Positions 36,941 through 51,711 of a DNA stretch of 64,000 bases are shown in pieces. A program made the translations under genes and the position numbers. Within the stretch, counting starts at the first letter, position 1; each line of letters starts with the position of its first letter. The notes beneath the pieces are model-generated. The model saw only the letters and a program-made list of their open reading frames with translations. It was not told where the DNA came from and did no database searches. Origin of the DNA: CAZRXG01 sp964603985 (GTDB lineage: Bacteria; Chloroflexota; Anaerolineae; Aggregatilineales; UBA3940); contig CAZRXG010000020.1 in assembly GCA_964603985.1 (NCBI GenBank), positions 9,700 to 73,699 on the forward strand, in the 5' to 3' direction.

Positions 36941-37576
36941 TTACACCGGCTTAACCATTCGGATGCTGCCCTGAACGCGAAACCGCCTGCAGAAGCACGG
37001 ATCGGTGATCGTCTTTGTTTCCTCGAAACCGACAGCTTCGTAAAACCGGCGTGCCCCCACGTTGTCAATGAGGACATCGAGCACCAGACGCTTGAGTCCT
37101 CTGGAACGCGCCTCTTCGGCAGCATGCTCCATCAGCCGGGTAGCGACGCCCTGGCGGCGTGCTTCAGGAAGCACAGCAAGCATTTGGATGGTGTAGTCGT
37201 CGTCTTGAAGTGGCTCGAAGGTCCGCGCCATGGCAATGATCGACAGAATCATATCGGGGAGATGCCGGAGCCGGATGATCTTTAACCAGTGGCGGCCAAT
37301 CCGCCCCATTGCCTTCTGTGCGGCCAGCCACTCTTCTTGTTCGAATCCTAAATATAAACCGGCGACCTGTCCCTCACACTTGGCGACGCAGATGTGACTG
37401 TAACTGTATATGTGATCGGGGATTCTGAAGAGTTCGGTGAAAACGCGGATGGTGTTTTGTTCCGGCCCCCCGAAAATGATCTGAGCGGGTTCCGGGCCGC
37501 TGAGATACATCAGGCGGCCTGCCACAGGCGCGTCTTCCGGCTGCGCCTTCCTGACACTGATCCGGCTGTCGCTCAT
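36941..37576 (-). CDS. GNAT-family N-acetyltransferase
   Basis: This 211-residue protein shows the acetyl-CoA pyrophosphate loop (LPEARRQGVATRLM) and the C-terminal GARRFYEAVGFEE typical of GNAT enzymes. The acceptor is unknown. The middle contains an extended hydrophobic and basic segment (IGRHWLKIIRLRHL). ATG 37576 follows GAGGCAAG; the frame is open upstream but without a better site. It is divergent from the greA promoter region. Confidence 0.87.
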   Translation of the reverse strand: MSDSRISVRKAQPEDAPVAGRLMYLSGPEPAQIIFGGPEQNTIRVFTELFRIPDHIYSYSHICVAKCEGQVAGLYLGFEQEEWLAAQKAMGRIGRHWLKIIRLRHLPDMILSIIAMARTFEPLQDDDYTIQMLAVLPEARRQGVATRLMEHAAEEARSRGLKRLVLDVLIDNVGARRFYEAVGFEETKTITDPCFCRRFRVQGSIRMVKPV

Positions 37577-37791
37577 GTCTTGCCTCACAAACCCGGCCGG
37601 GCCGAGCAACGATCCCGCAGCGAGCGAACCTGGTGGACGTGGCTCATGATAGCCCGGTTTCCTCTTTCGCACCATTCTATCTCAAGCAGTGTTGGCCGGT
37701 AAACCCGGCAGAATACTGGGGCCATGTCTTCGGGGATAACCGGCGGCCCCTGTACAATCCCTGGGAGAGGGAGCCATGCGGCCCGCAGACC

Positions 37792-37820
37792 TTTACAGCC
37801 TTCTGAATGTGTGCTAATAT
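37792..37820 (+). promoter_or_regulatory. Strong promoter of greA-lysS
   Basis: TTTACA (37792-37797), exactly 17 nt spacing, and an extended -10 TGC-TAATAT (37812-37820). Predicted start near 37827, giving a leader of about 130 nt that holds two hairpins before greA. The rest of the gap (37577-37791) shows nothing else I can name. Confidence 0.7.
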
Positions 37821-37841
37821 TACTTTTAGACACAGAGGCGA

Positions 37842-37860
37842 ACTGAGCTTTTTGCTCAGT
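37842..37860 (+). terminator. First hairpin in the greA leader
   Basis: ACTGAGC and GCTCAGT form a perfect 7-bp stem with a TTTTT loop, followed by TTTGCTTATTTCTTG. It could terminate transcription or serve as an attenuator element. Confidence 0.45.
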
Positions 37861-37900
37861 TTGCTTATTTCTTGCCTGAATAACCAGATAGAGAGTCGTT

Positions 37901-37926
37901 GATCGCCCTCCAGGGGCGGTCTTTTT
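37901..37926 (+). terminator. Intrinsic terminator inside the greA leader
   Basis: GATCGCCC pairs with GGGCGGTC (one G-T pair, 5-nt loop) and is immediately followed by TTTTT. It ends 30 nt before the greA ATG and downstream of the promoter, so it is in place to attenuate greA. Confidence 0.65.
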
Positions 37927-37956
37927 CGCTTGTCGCTGCCAGCAAGGGTTTAAGTC

Positions 37957-38436
37957 ATGGAAAATCAAGTCGTATACCTGACGAGAGAGGGTTACGAGAA
38001 GATCGAAGCCGAGTTAAGCGAGTTACGCACCGTGCGCCGGAGCGAGGTTGCCAACAGGCTTCGTCTGGCTCTGGAAGAGGGGGGCGACCTCACCGAGAAT
38101 GCCGAGTACGAGGATGCCAAAAACGAGCAGGCTTTTGTCGAAGGGCGCATCCAGGAGTTAGAATTGCTGCTCAGCCGGGCACGTATCATCGAGGACGAGG
38201 AACCCGATGGCCCCGCCGACGCGGTGCGGCTGAACAGCGTCGTGACGGTGCAGGGGGAAGACGACGAAGCGGATACCTTCCACATTGTCGGCAAGTACGA
38301 GGCCGATCCACGCGTCGGCAAGCTCAGCAACGAGTCGCCCCTGGGACAGGCTCTGTTGGGGAAGAAGGCCGGGGACACAGTCACGATCAGTGCCCCTGAT
38401 GGGGACTTCGAATACCGCATTCTGTCTGTCGAGTGA
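37957..38436 (+). CDS. greA: Transcription elongation factor GreA
   Basis: This 159-residue factor rescues backtracked RNA polymerase by promoting transcript cleavage. The N-terminal coiled coil (about 1-75) carries the acidic tip in EEGGDLTENAEYEDAK, and the C-terminal FKBP-like domain has SPLGQALLGKKAGD. Length is typical. AAGGG lies upstream of the ATG. A strong promoter and two leader hairpins precede it, which suggests premature termination control. lysS follows 67 nt downstream. Confidence 0.97.
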   Translation: MENQVVYLTREGYEKIEAELSELRTVRRSEVANRLRLALEEGGDLTENAEYEDAKNEQAFVEGRIQELELLLSRARIIEDEEPDGPADAVRLNSVVTVQGEDDEADTFHIVGKYEADPRVGKLSNESPLGQALLGKKAGDTVTISAPDGDFEYRILSVE

Positions 38437-38503
38437 AGGATACCCCCGGCAGGTCGGCGGGTATTCTGGAAATTCCAATAGCAACTGATACGGGAAAAGA
38501 ACT

Positions 38504-40036
38504 GTGTGGGAACCCAGCGAACTCGAACGCCAACGTCTGGAGAAACTTGAGCGGATTCGCGGGCGCGGCATTAACGCCTACCCGCTGCGCGTCGAACGCT
38601 CGCACACGATTGCCGAGGCCATCGCTGCCTACGAGGCCGCCGAGGCCGCCGCGCCGGAGGGTGGGGACGTAGAGGCGATCGCGGTGGTGGTGTGCGGGCG
38701 GATCATCGCCCACCGCCCGCAGGGGAGGGCGGCCTGGGCGCACATCGAGGACGCCACCGGGCGCGTCCAGATATGGCTGAAGCAGGACGCCATCGGGCCG
38801 GAAGCGCTGGCGCTCTTCCAGGACGACCTGGACCTGTTCGACTTCGTTGAGGTGCACGGCACCATGATGCGCACGCGGCGCGGCGAGGTGACCGTGCTGG
38901 GCGAGTCGGTCAGGCTGCTGGCCAAGGCGCTCAGCCCGCTGCCGGTGATCAAAGAACGCCACCTGGAGGATGGGACGGTCGAGCGCTACGGCGGCTTCAC
39001 CGACCCGGAGGAACGTTATCGCCAGCGCTACGCCGACCTGGCCGTCAACCCGGAGGTGCGCGAAGTCTTCGTGACCCGCGCCCGCACGATAAACGCCGTC
39101 CGGAGCTTCCTCGACTCCGAGGGCTTCCTGGAGGTCGAGACGCCGATCTTGCAGCCGCTCTACGGCGGGGCGGCGGCGCGGCCCTTCACGACGCATCACA
39201 ACCAGCTCAAGCAGGACCTGTACCTGCGCATCAGCTTCGAGCTGTACCTCAAGCGCCTGCTGGTGGGCATGTACGATGCCGTCTACGAGATCGGGCGCGA
39301 CTTCCGCAACGAGGGCGTCTCACGCAAGCACAACCCGGAGTTCACCCAGATCGAGTTCTACAAGGCGTACATCGACTATCACGGGGTGATGGACCTCACC
39401 GAGCGGATGGTAGCCTTCGTCGCGCAGGAGGTGCACGGTGACACCACCATCACCTACCAGGGGCACACCGTCGACCTGGCCCCGCCCTGGGAGCGGGTCA
39501 CGCTGCGCGACGCGATCCTGGAATTCTCCGGGATCGACTACGTGCAGCACCCCGACGGGGAGTCGCTGGCGGCTGTGATGCGCGGGAAGGGCAAAAACCC
39601 CGGCCCAGACAGCACGTGGGGCAAGCTGGTCGACTCGCTGCTGGGCACGGACGTGGAGCCAAACCTGATCCAGCCGACCTTCATCCTCGACTACCCGCGC
39701 GACATCAGCCCGCTGGCGAAGATGAAGCCGGACGACCCGACGCACGTCGAGCGCTTCGAGTTCTTCATCGCCGGGCTGGAGATGGGCAACGCCTTCACCG
39801 AGATCAACGATCCCCTCGACCAGGAGCAGCGTTTCCTGGAGATGGGGCAGTTGTACGGTGAGGACAGCGAGGAGAGCCACCCGGTTGACGAGGATTACCT
39901 GCGCGCGATGCGCTACGGTATGCCGCCCAACGGCGGTTTCGGGATGGGCGTTGACCGGCTGGTGATGCTGATGGCCGACCGGCCCAACATCCGCGAGGTG
40001 CTGCTCTACCCCCACCTGCGCAGTCGCGACGAATAA
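38504..40036 (+). CDS. lysS: Lysyl-tRNA synthetase, class II
   Basis: This 510-residue enzyme charges tRNA-Lys. It has an N-terminal OB-fold anticodon-binding domain (about 55-145) and class II core with motif 2 (FRNEGVSRKHNPEFTQIE) and motif 3 (GFGMGVDRLVMLMAD). The start is GTG, with GGGAAAAGA upstream. Length and domain order match the bacterial family. It is in the greA transcript, as in many bacteria, and ends at a strong terminator. Confidence 0.96.
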   Translation: MWEPSELERQRLEKLERIRGRGINAYPLRVERSHTIAEAIAAYEAAEAAAPEGGDVEAIAVVVCGRIIAHRPQGRAAWAHIEDATGRVQIWLKQDAIGPEALALFQDDLDLFDFVEVHGTMMRTRRGEVTVLGESVRLLAKALSPLPVIKERHLEDGTVERYGGFTDPEERYRQRYADLAVNPEVREVFVTRARTINAVRSFLDSEGFLEVETPILQPLYGGAAARPFTTHHNQLKQDLYLRISFELYLKRLLVGMYDAVYEIGRDFRNEGVSRKHNPEFTQIEFYKAYIDYHGVMDLTERMVAFVAQEVHGDTTITYQGHTVDLAPPWERVTLRDAILEFSGIDYVQHPDGESLAAVMRGKGKNPGPDSTWGKLVDSLLGTDVEPNLIQPTFILDYPRDISPLAKMKPDDPTHVERFEFFIAGLEMGNAFTEINDPLDQEQRFLEMGQLYGEDSEESHPVDEDYLRAMRYGMPPNGGFGMGVDRLVMLMADRPNIREVLLYPHLRSRDE

Positions 40037-40078
40037 CCACCGCGCGAGCTGGCGGCGCGTCGGTGGTCGTGCCTTTTT
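40037..40078 (+). terminator. Intrinsic terminator of greA-lysS
   Basis: CCACCG/CGGTGG outer stem with inner CGCG/CGCG, followed by TCGTGCC and TTTTT. It starts directly after the lysS stop codon. Confidence 0.7.
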
Positions 40079-40165
40079 CCCGTTCCTTACCCTGAAAACA
40101 AAAACTCTGGCCGTTCTACCGAACAGACAGAGTCAGAGCAGCCAACCTTATCGGGGGACGGAGAC

Positions 40166-40852
40166 TCACTCGGCGCTGGCCGTCTCGGCAGCCTCGACGG
40201 CCCCTTCCTTCGCCTCGTGTTTTGCCATGCCGTGTGTGACGTGGCGATACACGTAGTAGGCGAAACCGGCCAGCAGCGCGATGGCAATCGGGATGTCGAA
40301 GGGGCGCATGATGGCGCGCAGCTTCTCCCAGTTGACGCCCAGAAAGTACCCGCCCAGGGCCAGCGCCCCACACCAGATGAAGGAGCCGACGAAGGACAAC
40401 AGCGCGAAGCTCCAGAAGCGGATGCGGGTCACACCGGCGGGGAAGGAGATGAACGTGCGGACGATGGGCAGCAGGCGCGAGAGGAGAGCCGTCCAGTCAC
40501 CCCAGCGAGCAAACCACCGGTCGGCCCGCGCGAGGTCGTCGGGGTGGATCATGATGTACCGCCCGTATTTCTCAACCAGGGGGCGACCGCCGTAGTAGCC
40601 CAGTGCGTAGTTGAGGACGCTGCCGATGGTGCAGCCCACACTGCCCCACAGGCCGCCCAACAGCACCGCCTGGAGCCAGGTTCCGCCCTGATCCTCCACC
40701 AGCAGCCAGCCAGCCAAAGGCATCGTGACCTCTGAGGGGATGGGGATGTTAGCACTTTCCAACGTCATGATGACAACCACGCCGATCCAGTCAATGGTCT
40801 GGAACAGGTTGGATAGAAACTCGACGATCGCTTGTTCCCATGCGTGTGGCAT
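40166..40852 (-). CDS. DedA/SNARE-associated family membrane protein
   Basis: This 228-residue protein has about four to five membrane helices. DedA signatures are visible: ESANIPIPSEVTMPLAGWL, GSVLNYALGYYGGR, RWGDWTALLSRLLPIVRTF and ISFPAGVTRI. Recent work on the family points to flipping of undecaprenyl phosphate or phospholipids, so it could recycle the carrier made by UppS; this is inference. ATG 40852 has GGAGG 5 nt upstream; a GTG four codons earlier is possible. Confidence 0.9.
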   Translation of the reverse strand: MPHAWEQAIVEFLSNLFQTIDWIGVVVIMTLESANIPIPSEVTMPLAGWLLVEDQGGTWLQAVLLGGLWGSVGCTIGSVLNYALGYYGGRPLVEKYGRYIMIHPDDLARADRWFARWGDWTALLSRLLPIVRTFISFPAGVTRIRFWSFALLSFVGSFIWCGALALGGYFLGVNWEKLRAIMRPFDIPIAIALLAGFAYYVYRHVTHGMAKHEAKEGAVEAAETASAE

Positions 40853-40973
40853 TGCCGCCTCCACCTCCTAATAAAAGTGAGCGCCGGGCGTTGATCGACC
40901 CGTGCGCTTTAGCACGCCGCCGAGTATAACAAACCGGTGTGGGGGCGGCAAGGTGTGGCGAGATCGGCGGGGG

Positions 40974-42068
40974 CTAATCCTCGTCTGTCTGCTTGCTGGA
41001 GAACGTAGGGTTGCCGGGATCGGCGTAGAGCGACATGTCCCAATCTTGTTCCGGGCTGGGTGGGCGACGGTAGAGCCGCGAGATGGTCGAGAAGCGGTCG
41101 GGCTTGAGCGGCTCCTTGTTGATGGGGTTGCCGCCGACCGGGCTGGGCCTGGACAGGAGAGGCTGGTAGACGCGAGCGCGCCCCTCGCCGTCCCAGTGGG
41201 AGAGAATGACGCTGGCGAACAGGAAGAGTACCCCCGCCCACTGCTGGGAGGTCATGCGCTCTTGCAGCCAAGTGAAGGCAACGAGCAGCGTCACGGCTAT
41301 CTCGGCCATGTTGAGCAGGGCTGTTTGCAGGCTGCCCAATTCGCGCACCCCGGTGAAGAGCGTCACGCGGGACAGCGCGGTGACCAGCAGCAGCCCCAGG
41401 ATGAACAGCCACCCCTGAGACAGGACGGGCTTCCAGGGGAGGGCATAGACGTGGCCGTAGGCCAGACGCGTGATCAGCACCGTGATGCCCATCCAGGTGA
41501 GCGCGTAGAGCGTCATCGTCGGGGCGGGCATCTCGAACATCACGCGCTGGCTCAAGACGACGTGCAGCGCGTACAGGAATGCGCTGCCGAGCATCAGCCC
41601 GACCCCCCACCAGTGCACGTCCCCGTGCTGTCCGTCAGCCGTCAGCAGGTAGACGGCCACCAGCGCCAGGCTGGCACGTACCAGGCTCAGCCTGGAGATG
41701 TGGTGCCCGTAGATGCGTGTCAGCAGCATGACGAAGATGACGTACAGCATGTTGAGCAGTTGGGCCAGCGAGGCGTCGTCCAGCAGGAGCAGGCCGTTGT
41801 AGTACAGCAGCGAGCCGAATCCGTTGACGACTCCAACGGCCAGCGTGCCGATCAGACCGGCGGTGAAGATGTAGATATAGCGGCGGAAGAACAGCCCGTA
41901 GACGATCCACAGGAGCAATGCCGCCAGGCAGGTTCGCAGCGCGGCCAGCGTATAGGGGTCAAAGCCGGAACGGATGGCCAGCTTCCCGAAGACGGGTGCC
42001 ATCCCCATAAATACTGGCGTCAGCAGGGCGGCGATTTTTCCGGTGTTGCGTTGATTGCCCTGACCCAA
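40974..42068 (-). CDS. EamA-family transporter with a long hydrophilic C-terminal tail
   Basis: This 364-residue protein has ten membrane helices in two EamA repeats, then an extra hydrophilic tail of about 70 residues (from about 298) not usual in the family. The exported compound is unknown. The start is TTG, supported by AGAGGA about 6 nt upstream. It differs in sequence from the other EamA protein at 11269-12165, so they are not recent duplicates. Confidence 0.88.
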   Translation of the reverse strand: MGQGNQRNTGKIAALLTPVFMGMAPVFGKLAIRSGFDPYTLAALRTCLAALLLWIVYGLFFRRYIYIFTAGLIGTLAVGVVNGFGSLLYYNGLLLLDDASLAQLLNMLYVIFVMLLTRIYGHHISRLSLVRASLALVAVYLLTADGQHGDVHWWGVGLMLGSAFLYALHVVLSQRVMFEMPAPTMTLYALTWMGITVLITRLAYGHVYALPWKPVLSQGWLFILGLLLVTALSRVTLFTGVRELGSLQTALLNMAEIAVTLLVAFTWLQERMTSQQWAGVLFLFASVILSHWDGEGRARVYQPLLSRPSPVGGNPINKEPLKPDRFSTISRLYRRPPSPEQDWDMSLYADPGNPTFSSKQTDED

Positions 42069-42151
42069 GTTTTATCCTCTCGCATTCACGTGACCTGCTT
42101 GTGGGGCACCCGCCGCCCTCCCGGCTGCGGGGCCCCCGCGCAGGGTCGTTT

Positions 42152-43819
42152 TCAGCCCAACTTCTCGTCGATCAGATCCTGCAATATGTTGTCGTCGATC
42201 AGCGATCCCTTCTGGAGAAGCGTATGCACCTGGTCGGACAGGCGCGCGCGCTCCTCGCTGGTCAGGTCTTTGGCCGTCACGACGACGACCGGCACGTCGC
42301 GAAACTGCACATCGGCCTTAAGGCGATCCAGCACGCCGAAGCCGTCCACGCCGGGCATCATCAGGTCGAGCACGATCAGGTCGGGATGGATCTGCTGCAA
42401 CATCTCGATGCCCTCCTGCCCGTTGGGTGCCTGGAAGACTTCCGGCACGCCGTGCGCCTTGAGGATGCGGGCCATCAGCCGTGAGGCCCCCGGATCGTCC
42501 TCGATCACCAGCACCTTGCCGATGCGGGCGTCGACCGTCTCCAGCGCCGTGAGCAGGCCCTCGTGCGGGATCTCGGAGCGGGCGGCGGGGCGTATGTCAA
42601 CGTCGCGGCCCAGGTCGCTGCCCAGCGCGTGCTTCTCGACCGGGAAGGTGTGCCCGGAGCAGTTCACGACGACGATCTCGTCGGGGTCGATATACTTGTT
42701 GCGCACCAGCTTGAACAGCCCGGCGAAGGCGAGCGCGGTGGCCGGCTCGACCGAGAGGCCATCAAGCTGGGCGACGGTCTTCAGGGCGCGGTAGGCTTCT
42801 TCGTCGCTGGCGGACTCGAAGGCCCCCCCGTACTCCAGCACATCCTCACGCAGCAGCTTGTAGGCGACGCCGGGTACGTCGGTGGCGACGGTGGCGATGC
42901 GCGTCTGGGGGCGCAGGATCGGTGCCGCATCTTCTTCACCGGCCAGGAAAGCGCGCACCATCGGGTCGCAGCCGGAAGCCTGGATGTTGCCCAGCTTGGG
43001 CACCCCCTCCGACAGCCCAAACTCCTCCATCTCGCGGAAGGCTTTCATCACGCCGACCGGCCCCAGCCCGCCGCTCACAGCCTGGATGTACCAGTCCGGC
43101 GTGCGCCAGGGCCTGCCGTTGGCCGAAGGCCCGTAGATGTGGCCCAGCCGCTGGGCGATCTCGAAGGCGAAGGTTTTCATGCTCTCTTTGGCGGCGATGC
43201 TCTTGATGCCGCGATCCAGGAACAGGCCTTTGCTCTCGGAGAAACGGGCGGCCACCTGCTTGGCCTGGTCGTAGGTGCCGGTGACTTTGACCAGCTCGGT
43301 GCCGTAGAGCGTCACCTCGCGCATCTTCTCAGGCGGGACGCTGCTGATGATGAAGGCCCACAGCTTGATCCCGGCGCGGGCGGCGTAGGCCGAGTAGGCG
43401 ATGGCGACGTTGCCGGTGCTGGCGACGACGGCCTCCTTGATGCCCAACTCGCGCATGGTGGAGATCGCCAGCGACGCCTGGCGGTCTTTGAACGAGCCGG
43501 TCGGCCCCTGGCGCTCGTCCTTGATGTACAGGTGCTTCAACCCCAGCATCGCCGCCAGGCTCTCGGAGCGGATGAGGGGGGTGAGGCCCTCTCCCATGCT
43601 GACGATGTTGGCGTCGTCGTGCAGGGGAAGCAGCTCGCGGTAGCGCCACATGGATTTGGGCCGATCTTCGAGCGCCTCCGGCCAGGGAAGCGGTTCATTG
43701 GGTTTGTACTTGGCGTCCAGGTAGGCGCTCCCGCACTTGGGGCAGGCGACCAGGGGACGGGCGTAGTCTTCTGTATACTGGCAGTTCGGGCAGTAGATCT
43801 TGATCTGAACCTGATCCAT
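42152..43819 (-). CDS. Threonine synthase-like PLP enzyme fused to a response-regulator receiver domain
   Basis: Residues 1-430 are a fold-type II PLP enzyme. It has a zinc ribbon (Cys10, Cys13, Cys26, Cys29), MGEGLTPL, the PLP lysine in GSFKDRQ (Lys111), the ASTGN loop and a Gly-rich phosphate loop (VSGGLGPVG), as in threonine synthase (O-phosphohomoserine to threonine). Residues 434-545 are a full receiver domain: IEDDPG acidic pair, phospho-acceptor Asp485 in VLDLMMPG, Thr515 and Lys537. The join is in one frame with a short linker and no frameshift signs. It follows the giant kinase gene by 114 nt, so a phosphotransfer link is plausible. Activity as threonine synthase is not proven. Confidence 0.88.
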   Translation of the reverse strand: MDQVQIKIYCPNCQYTEDYARPLVACPKCGSAYLDAKYKPNEPLPWPEALEDRPKSMWRYRELLPLHDDANIVSMGEGLTPLIRSESLAAMLGLKHLYIKDERQGPTGSFKDRQASLAISTMRELGIKEAVVASTGNVAIAYSAYAARAGIKLWAFIISSVPPEKMREVTLYGTELVKVTGTYDQAKQVAARFSESKGLFLDRGIKSIAAKESMKTFAFEIAQRLGHIYGPSANGRPWRTPDWYIQAVSGGLGPVGVMKAFREMEEFGLSEGVPKLGNIQASGCDPMVRAFLAGEEDAAPILRPQTRIATVATDVPGVAYKLLREDVLEYGGAFESASDEEAYRALKTVAQLDGLSVEPATALAFAGLFKLVRNKYIDPDEIVVVNCSGHTFPVEKHALGSDLGRDVDIRPAARSEIPHEGLLTALETVDARIGKVLVIEDDPGASRLMARILKAHGVPEVFQAPNGQEGIEMLQQIHPDLIVLDLMMPGVDGFGVLDRLKADVQFRDVPVVVVTAKDLTSEERARLSDQVHTLLQKGSLIDDNILQDLIDEKLG

Positions 43820-43856
43820 AAAGCTTGCTCACATGACTGTAATGGACAAAGTAAGG

Positions 43857-43892
43857 AGGTGCGGGATTTGTCCTGCTTGTGAGGACCGCACC
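43857..43892 (-). other. Structured leader between the hybrid kinase and the PLP-receiver fusion
   Basis: On the minus strand GGTGCGG and CCGCACC form a 7-bp stem around an inner TCCT/AGGA hairpin, followed by TCCTTACTTTG. It lies 38 nt before the start codon of the fusion gene and could be a terminator, processing site or attenuator. Confidence 0.4.
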
Positions 43893-43933
43893 CCCTCTGG
43901 CAGTCACAACGGCAGTGACACCAGGTGATCCTG

Positions 43934-49502
<5,569 letters not shown>

Positions 49503-49510
<8 letters not shown>

Positions 49511-51698
49511 GGCCTTCACCCTTAAGCTCTTGCCGCAGTTGCACGCTTGTCTGTGGGGCGTGCAACACACGGCCCAATTCCTTCACCGTCGTCTGCAAAA
49601 TATCGCTCACGTCCGTCGACCCCACGATCTTGGCGGTGATTTCATTAATGATCTGCTCGTGTTCGGCCCGGCGCGCGGTTTGCTCAACCAGGCGCAGGTT
49701 TTCCAGTGCCAGCCCGACGCGGGCGGCGACCGTTTCCAGGAGCGCGATGTCCTCTTCGGACAGGCTGTGCAGGTCTTCCCCACCGAAGCCGAAGGCCCCG
49801 ATCACCTCACCGCGAACCTTGATCGGCACCGCCAAGCTGATTTCGCTATCGCCGCTCTTCATGGTAATCAGGCGACCACTGCGCAGGGCTTCGCCCATGG
49901 CAGAGGGCGGTTGCTCGCTGAGCGGCTCCAGGCTTTCCTCCTGGAACCGGTAGCCCAGGGGCGCGCTCTGCGCGCGCTCGCGGCCATAGGTGCGCCATGC
50001 CTCGCTGGTTGCGCGGCGTTCAATGGTGACGATGCTGGCCCGTGCCCTTTCGAGGTCGGCGTACAGGCGTGCGTTCTCCAGGGCGATGGCGAGTTGGTCG
50101 GCCATGATCTGGAAGACGGCCACGTCGTCGGCGTCGAAGGCGTTGGGGGCCACACTCTGCACGTCCAGTGCCCCGATGACCTGGTCGCCGATGCGCATAG
50201 GCAGGGCCATCTCGGAGCGGGTGTCGGGCAGCAGTTCGTTCCGCCTGTGGACCAGGCTGGCGTCCGTATCTGAGGCGATCACCGGCTCAGCACGCTCGGT
50301 CACCTGCCCGATCACAGACTGCGATCCGACGGACAGAGAGTGCTGGCGGGCCAGCAACTCGCGCCCGGCAGTGCCGGTGCTGGCGACCAGGTTGGCGTTC
50401 TCCCTGGCGTCGTCGATCAGGAACACCTGCGCGTGGTAGAAGCCAAAGCGTCGCCGGATCAGTTCGACGACCTCGTTCATGAGATCGCGTGGCTCGCGCA
50501 CGGTGACGACCGCCCGCCCGATCTCGGCGGTGATGCTCAGGTCGCGCGTGCGCTCGGCCACGCGCTGCTCCAATCCACCGACCAATCCTTCAAGCTGGAC
50601 GGCCATGGCGTTAAAGCTCAAGGCCAGTTGGCTGAACTCATCCTCGCCTGGGATGTCGGCGCGGGCCTCAAGGTCGCCCCCCTCAAACTGCCGGGCCATT
50701 CCCACCAGGCTGGTCAGGCGGCGCGCGAGGTCGCGCCCGAACAGGTAGGTCAAGAAGCTGCCTGTCACCAGCACCAACCCCAGACCCACGGCCATGACCA
50801 GGCGCGCCGTCGCCTGGATCTGGTCGAGCACTTCGAACTGCTCTCTGGTTCGTGATTCGGCGATGCTGTCCAGGCGTGAAGCCGTAGTGCGCAGGAAGCT
50901 AAGCGTCACCTGGTTGGCGTTGTTGGTTAGCTCAATCTCGTCCAGCAAGACCGCGACCGTATTTGCCTGTTGCAGGTAGTCTTCCACCATCTGGGGGATC
51001 TGGGTGTCTTGCATGCCAACGGGCGCGCGCTGGTTGTACGTATTGAGGAATGAGTCGGCCGCCTCCTGCAACGCATCAAGCTCATCCCCCCCGGTCCGAA
51101 TGAGGCTTCTCTCAAAGCTGCGCATCATGATCAGCCGGCTTTGAAGCGTTGCCTCGTAGACGCTTTCGTCGAGTGCGTCACCCTGTTGAGACAGAAGCGC
51201 CAAGGCTCCGTCGTCCGGACGGGTCAACTCCGTGACCAGGGAGAATGTTCGCTCAAAGTGGGCCTGGCTGTCGTTAACGTGCGATTTGAAAGAGCCAAGC
51301 TCGGCGGCGATGGCGGGCGTGCTCCCCGGACTGGACAGTTCGAAGAGTAGCGGTTCCAGGCGGCTGAGGTCGTCGTTGAGCAGGTCCTCGGCCAATTGGT
51401 TATAGTCGTCGTCGATGGTAGTGGTGAGTGGATTGAAACCCGATTGGTCAAACTCGTCGACCAGACGCCCCTGGAGGCGCTGGAGGTCCTCGACCTGGAG
51501 CTGTATGTCTCGCATCAGCGTGCGCATCTCGCCGGTGGTCGTGGTCGCCGTGCTCACCTGGGTACGCACGGTGCTAAGTGCCACGAAGCCCGATAGAGCA
51601 ATCAGGCTGACCAGGAGCAACAGGAACGCAAAGAACAGCCCCGTTTTGGCCTGAATGGATAGATTTCGCCATGCCAGGCGACTTAAGTGGCGTTGCAT
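49503..51698 (-). CDS. Kinase-less GAF receptor with helical periplasmic sensor and HAMP
   Basis: This 731-residue protein has TM1 (18-42), a mostly helical periplasmic domain (45-298), TM2 (299-320), HAMP (321-375), a GAF domain (388-547, with VGSQSVIGQVT and RRNELLPDTRSEM), a Trp-motif linker plus degenerate GAF (560-672) and a half-GAF tail (677-723). There is no HisKA, HATPase or chemotaxis signalling domain. ATG 51698 follows AAGGAGGG; the frame is open upstream through the previous gene. Its stop overlaps the kinase ATG by 8 nt, so it is the receptor most directly coupled to the kinase. Confidence 0.88.
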
Positions 51699-51711
51699 TG
51701 CCTGACCCTCC

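Noticed and set aside
35423..37285. A 620-codon plus-strand open frame across the DUF2723, YhhN and GNAT genes
   Set aside because: It runs antisense to three genes with clear family motifs and spans their intergenic gaps; the translation is Gln/Arg-rich with no domain.
40902..42794. A 630-codon plus-strand open frame opposite the EamA and PLP-receiver genes
   Set aside because: Antisense to two well-supported genes and crosses the gap between them; low-complexity translation.
42152..43819. Assembly error joining two separate genes (threonine synthase and receiver)
   Set aside because: No stop, start, ribosome site or frame change is seen at the junction near residue 430, though reads would be needed to exclude it fully.
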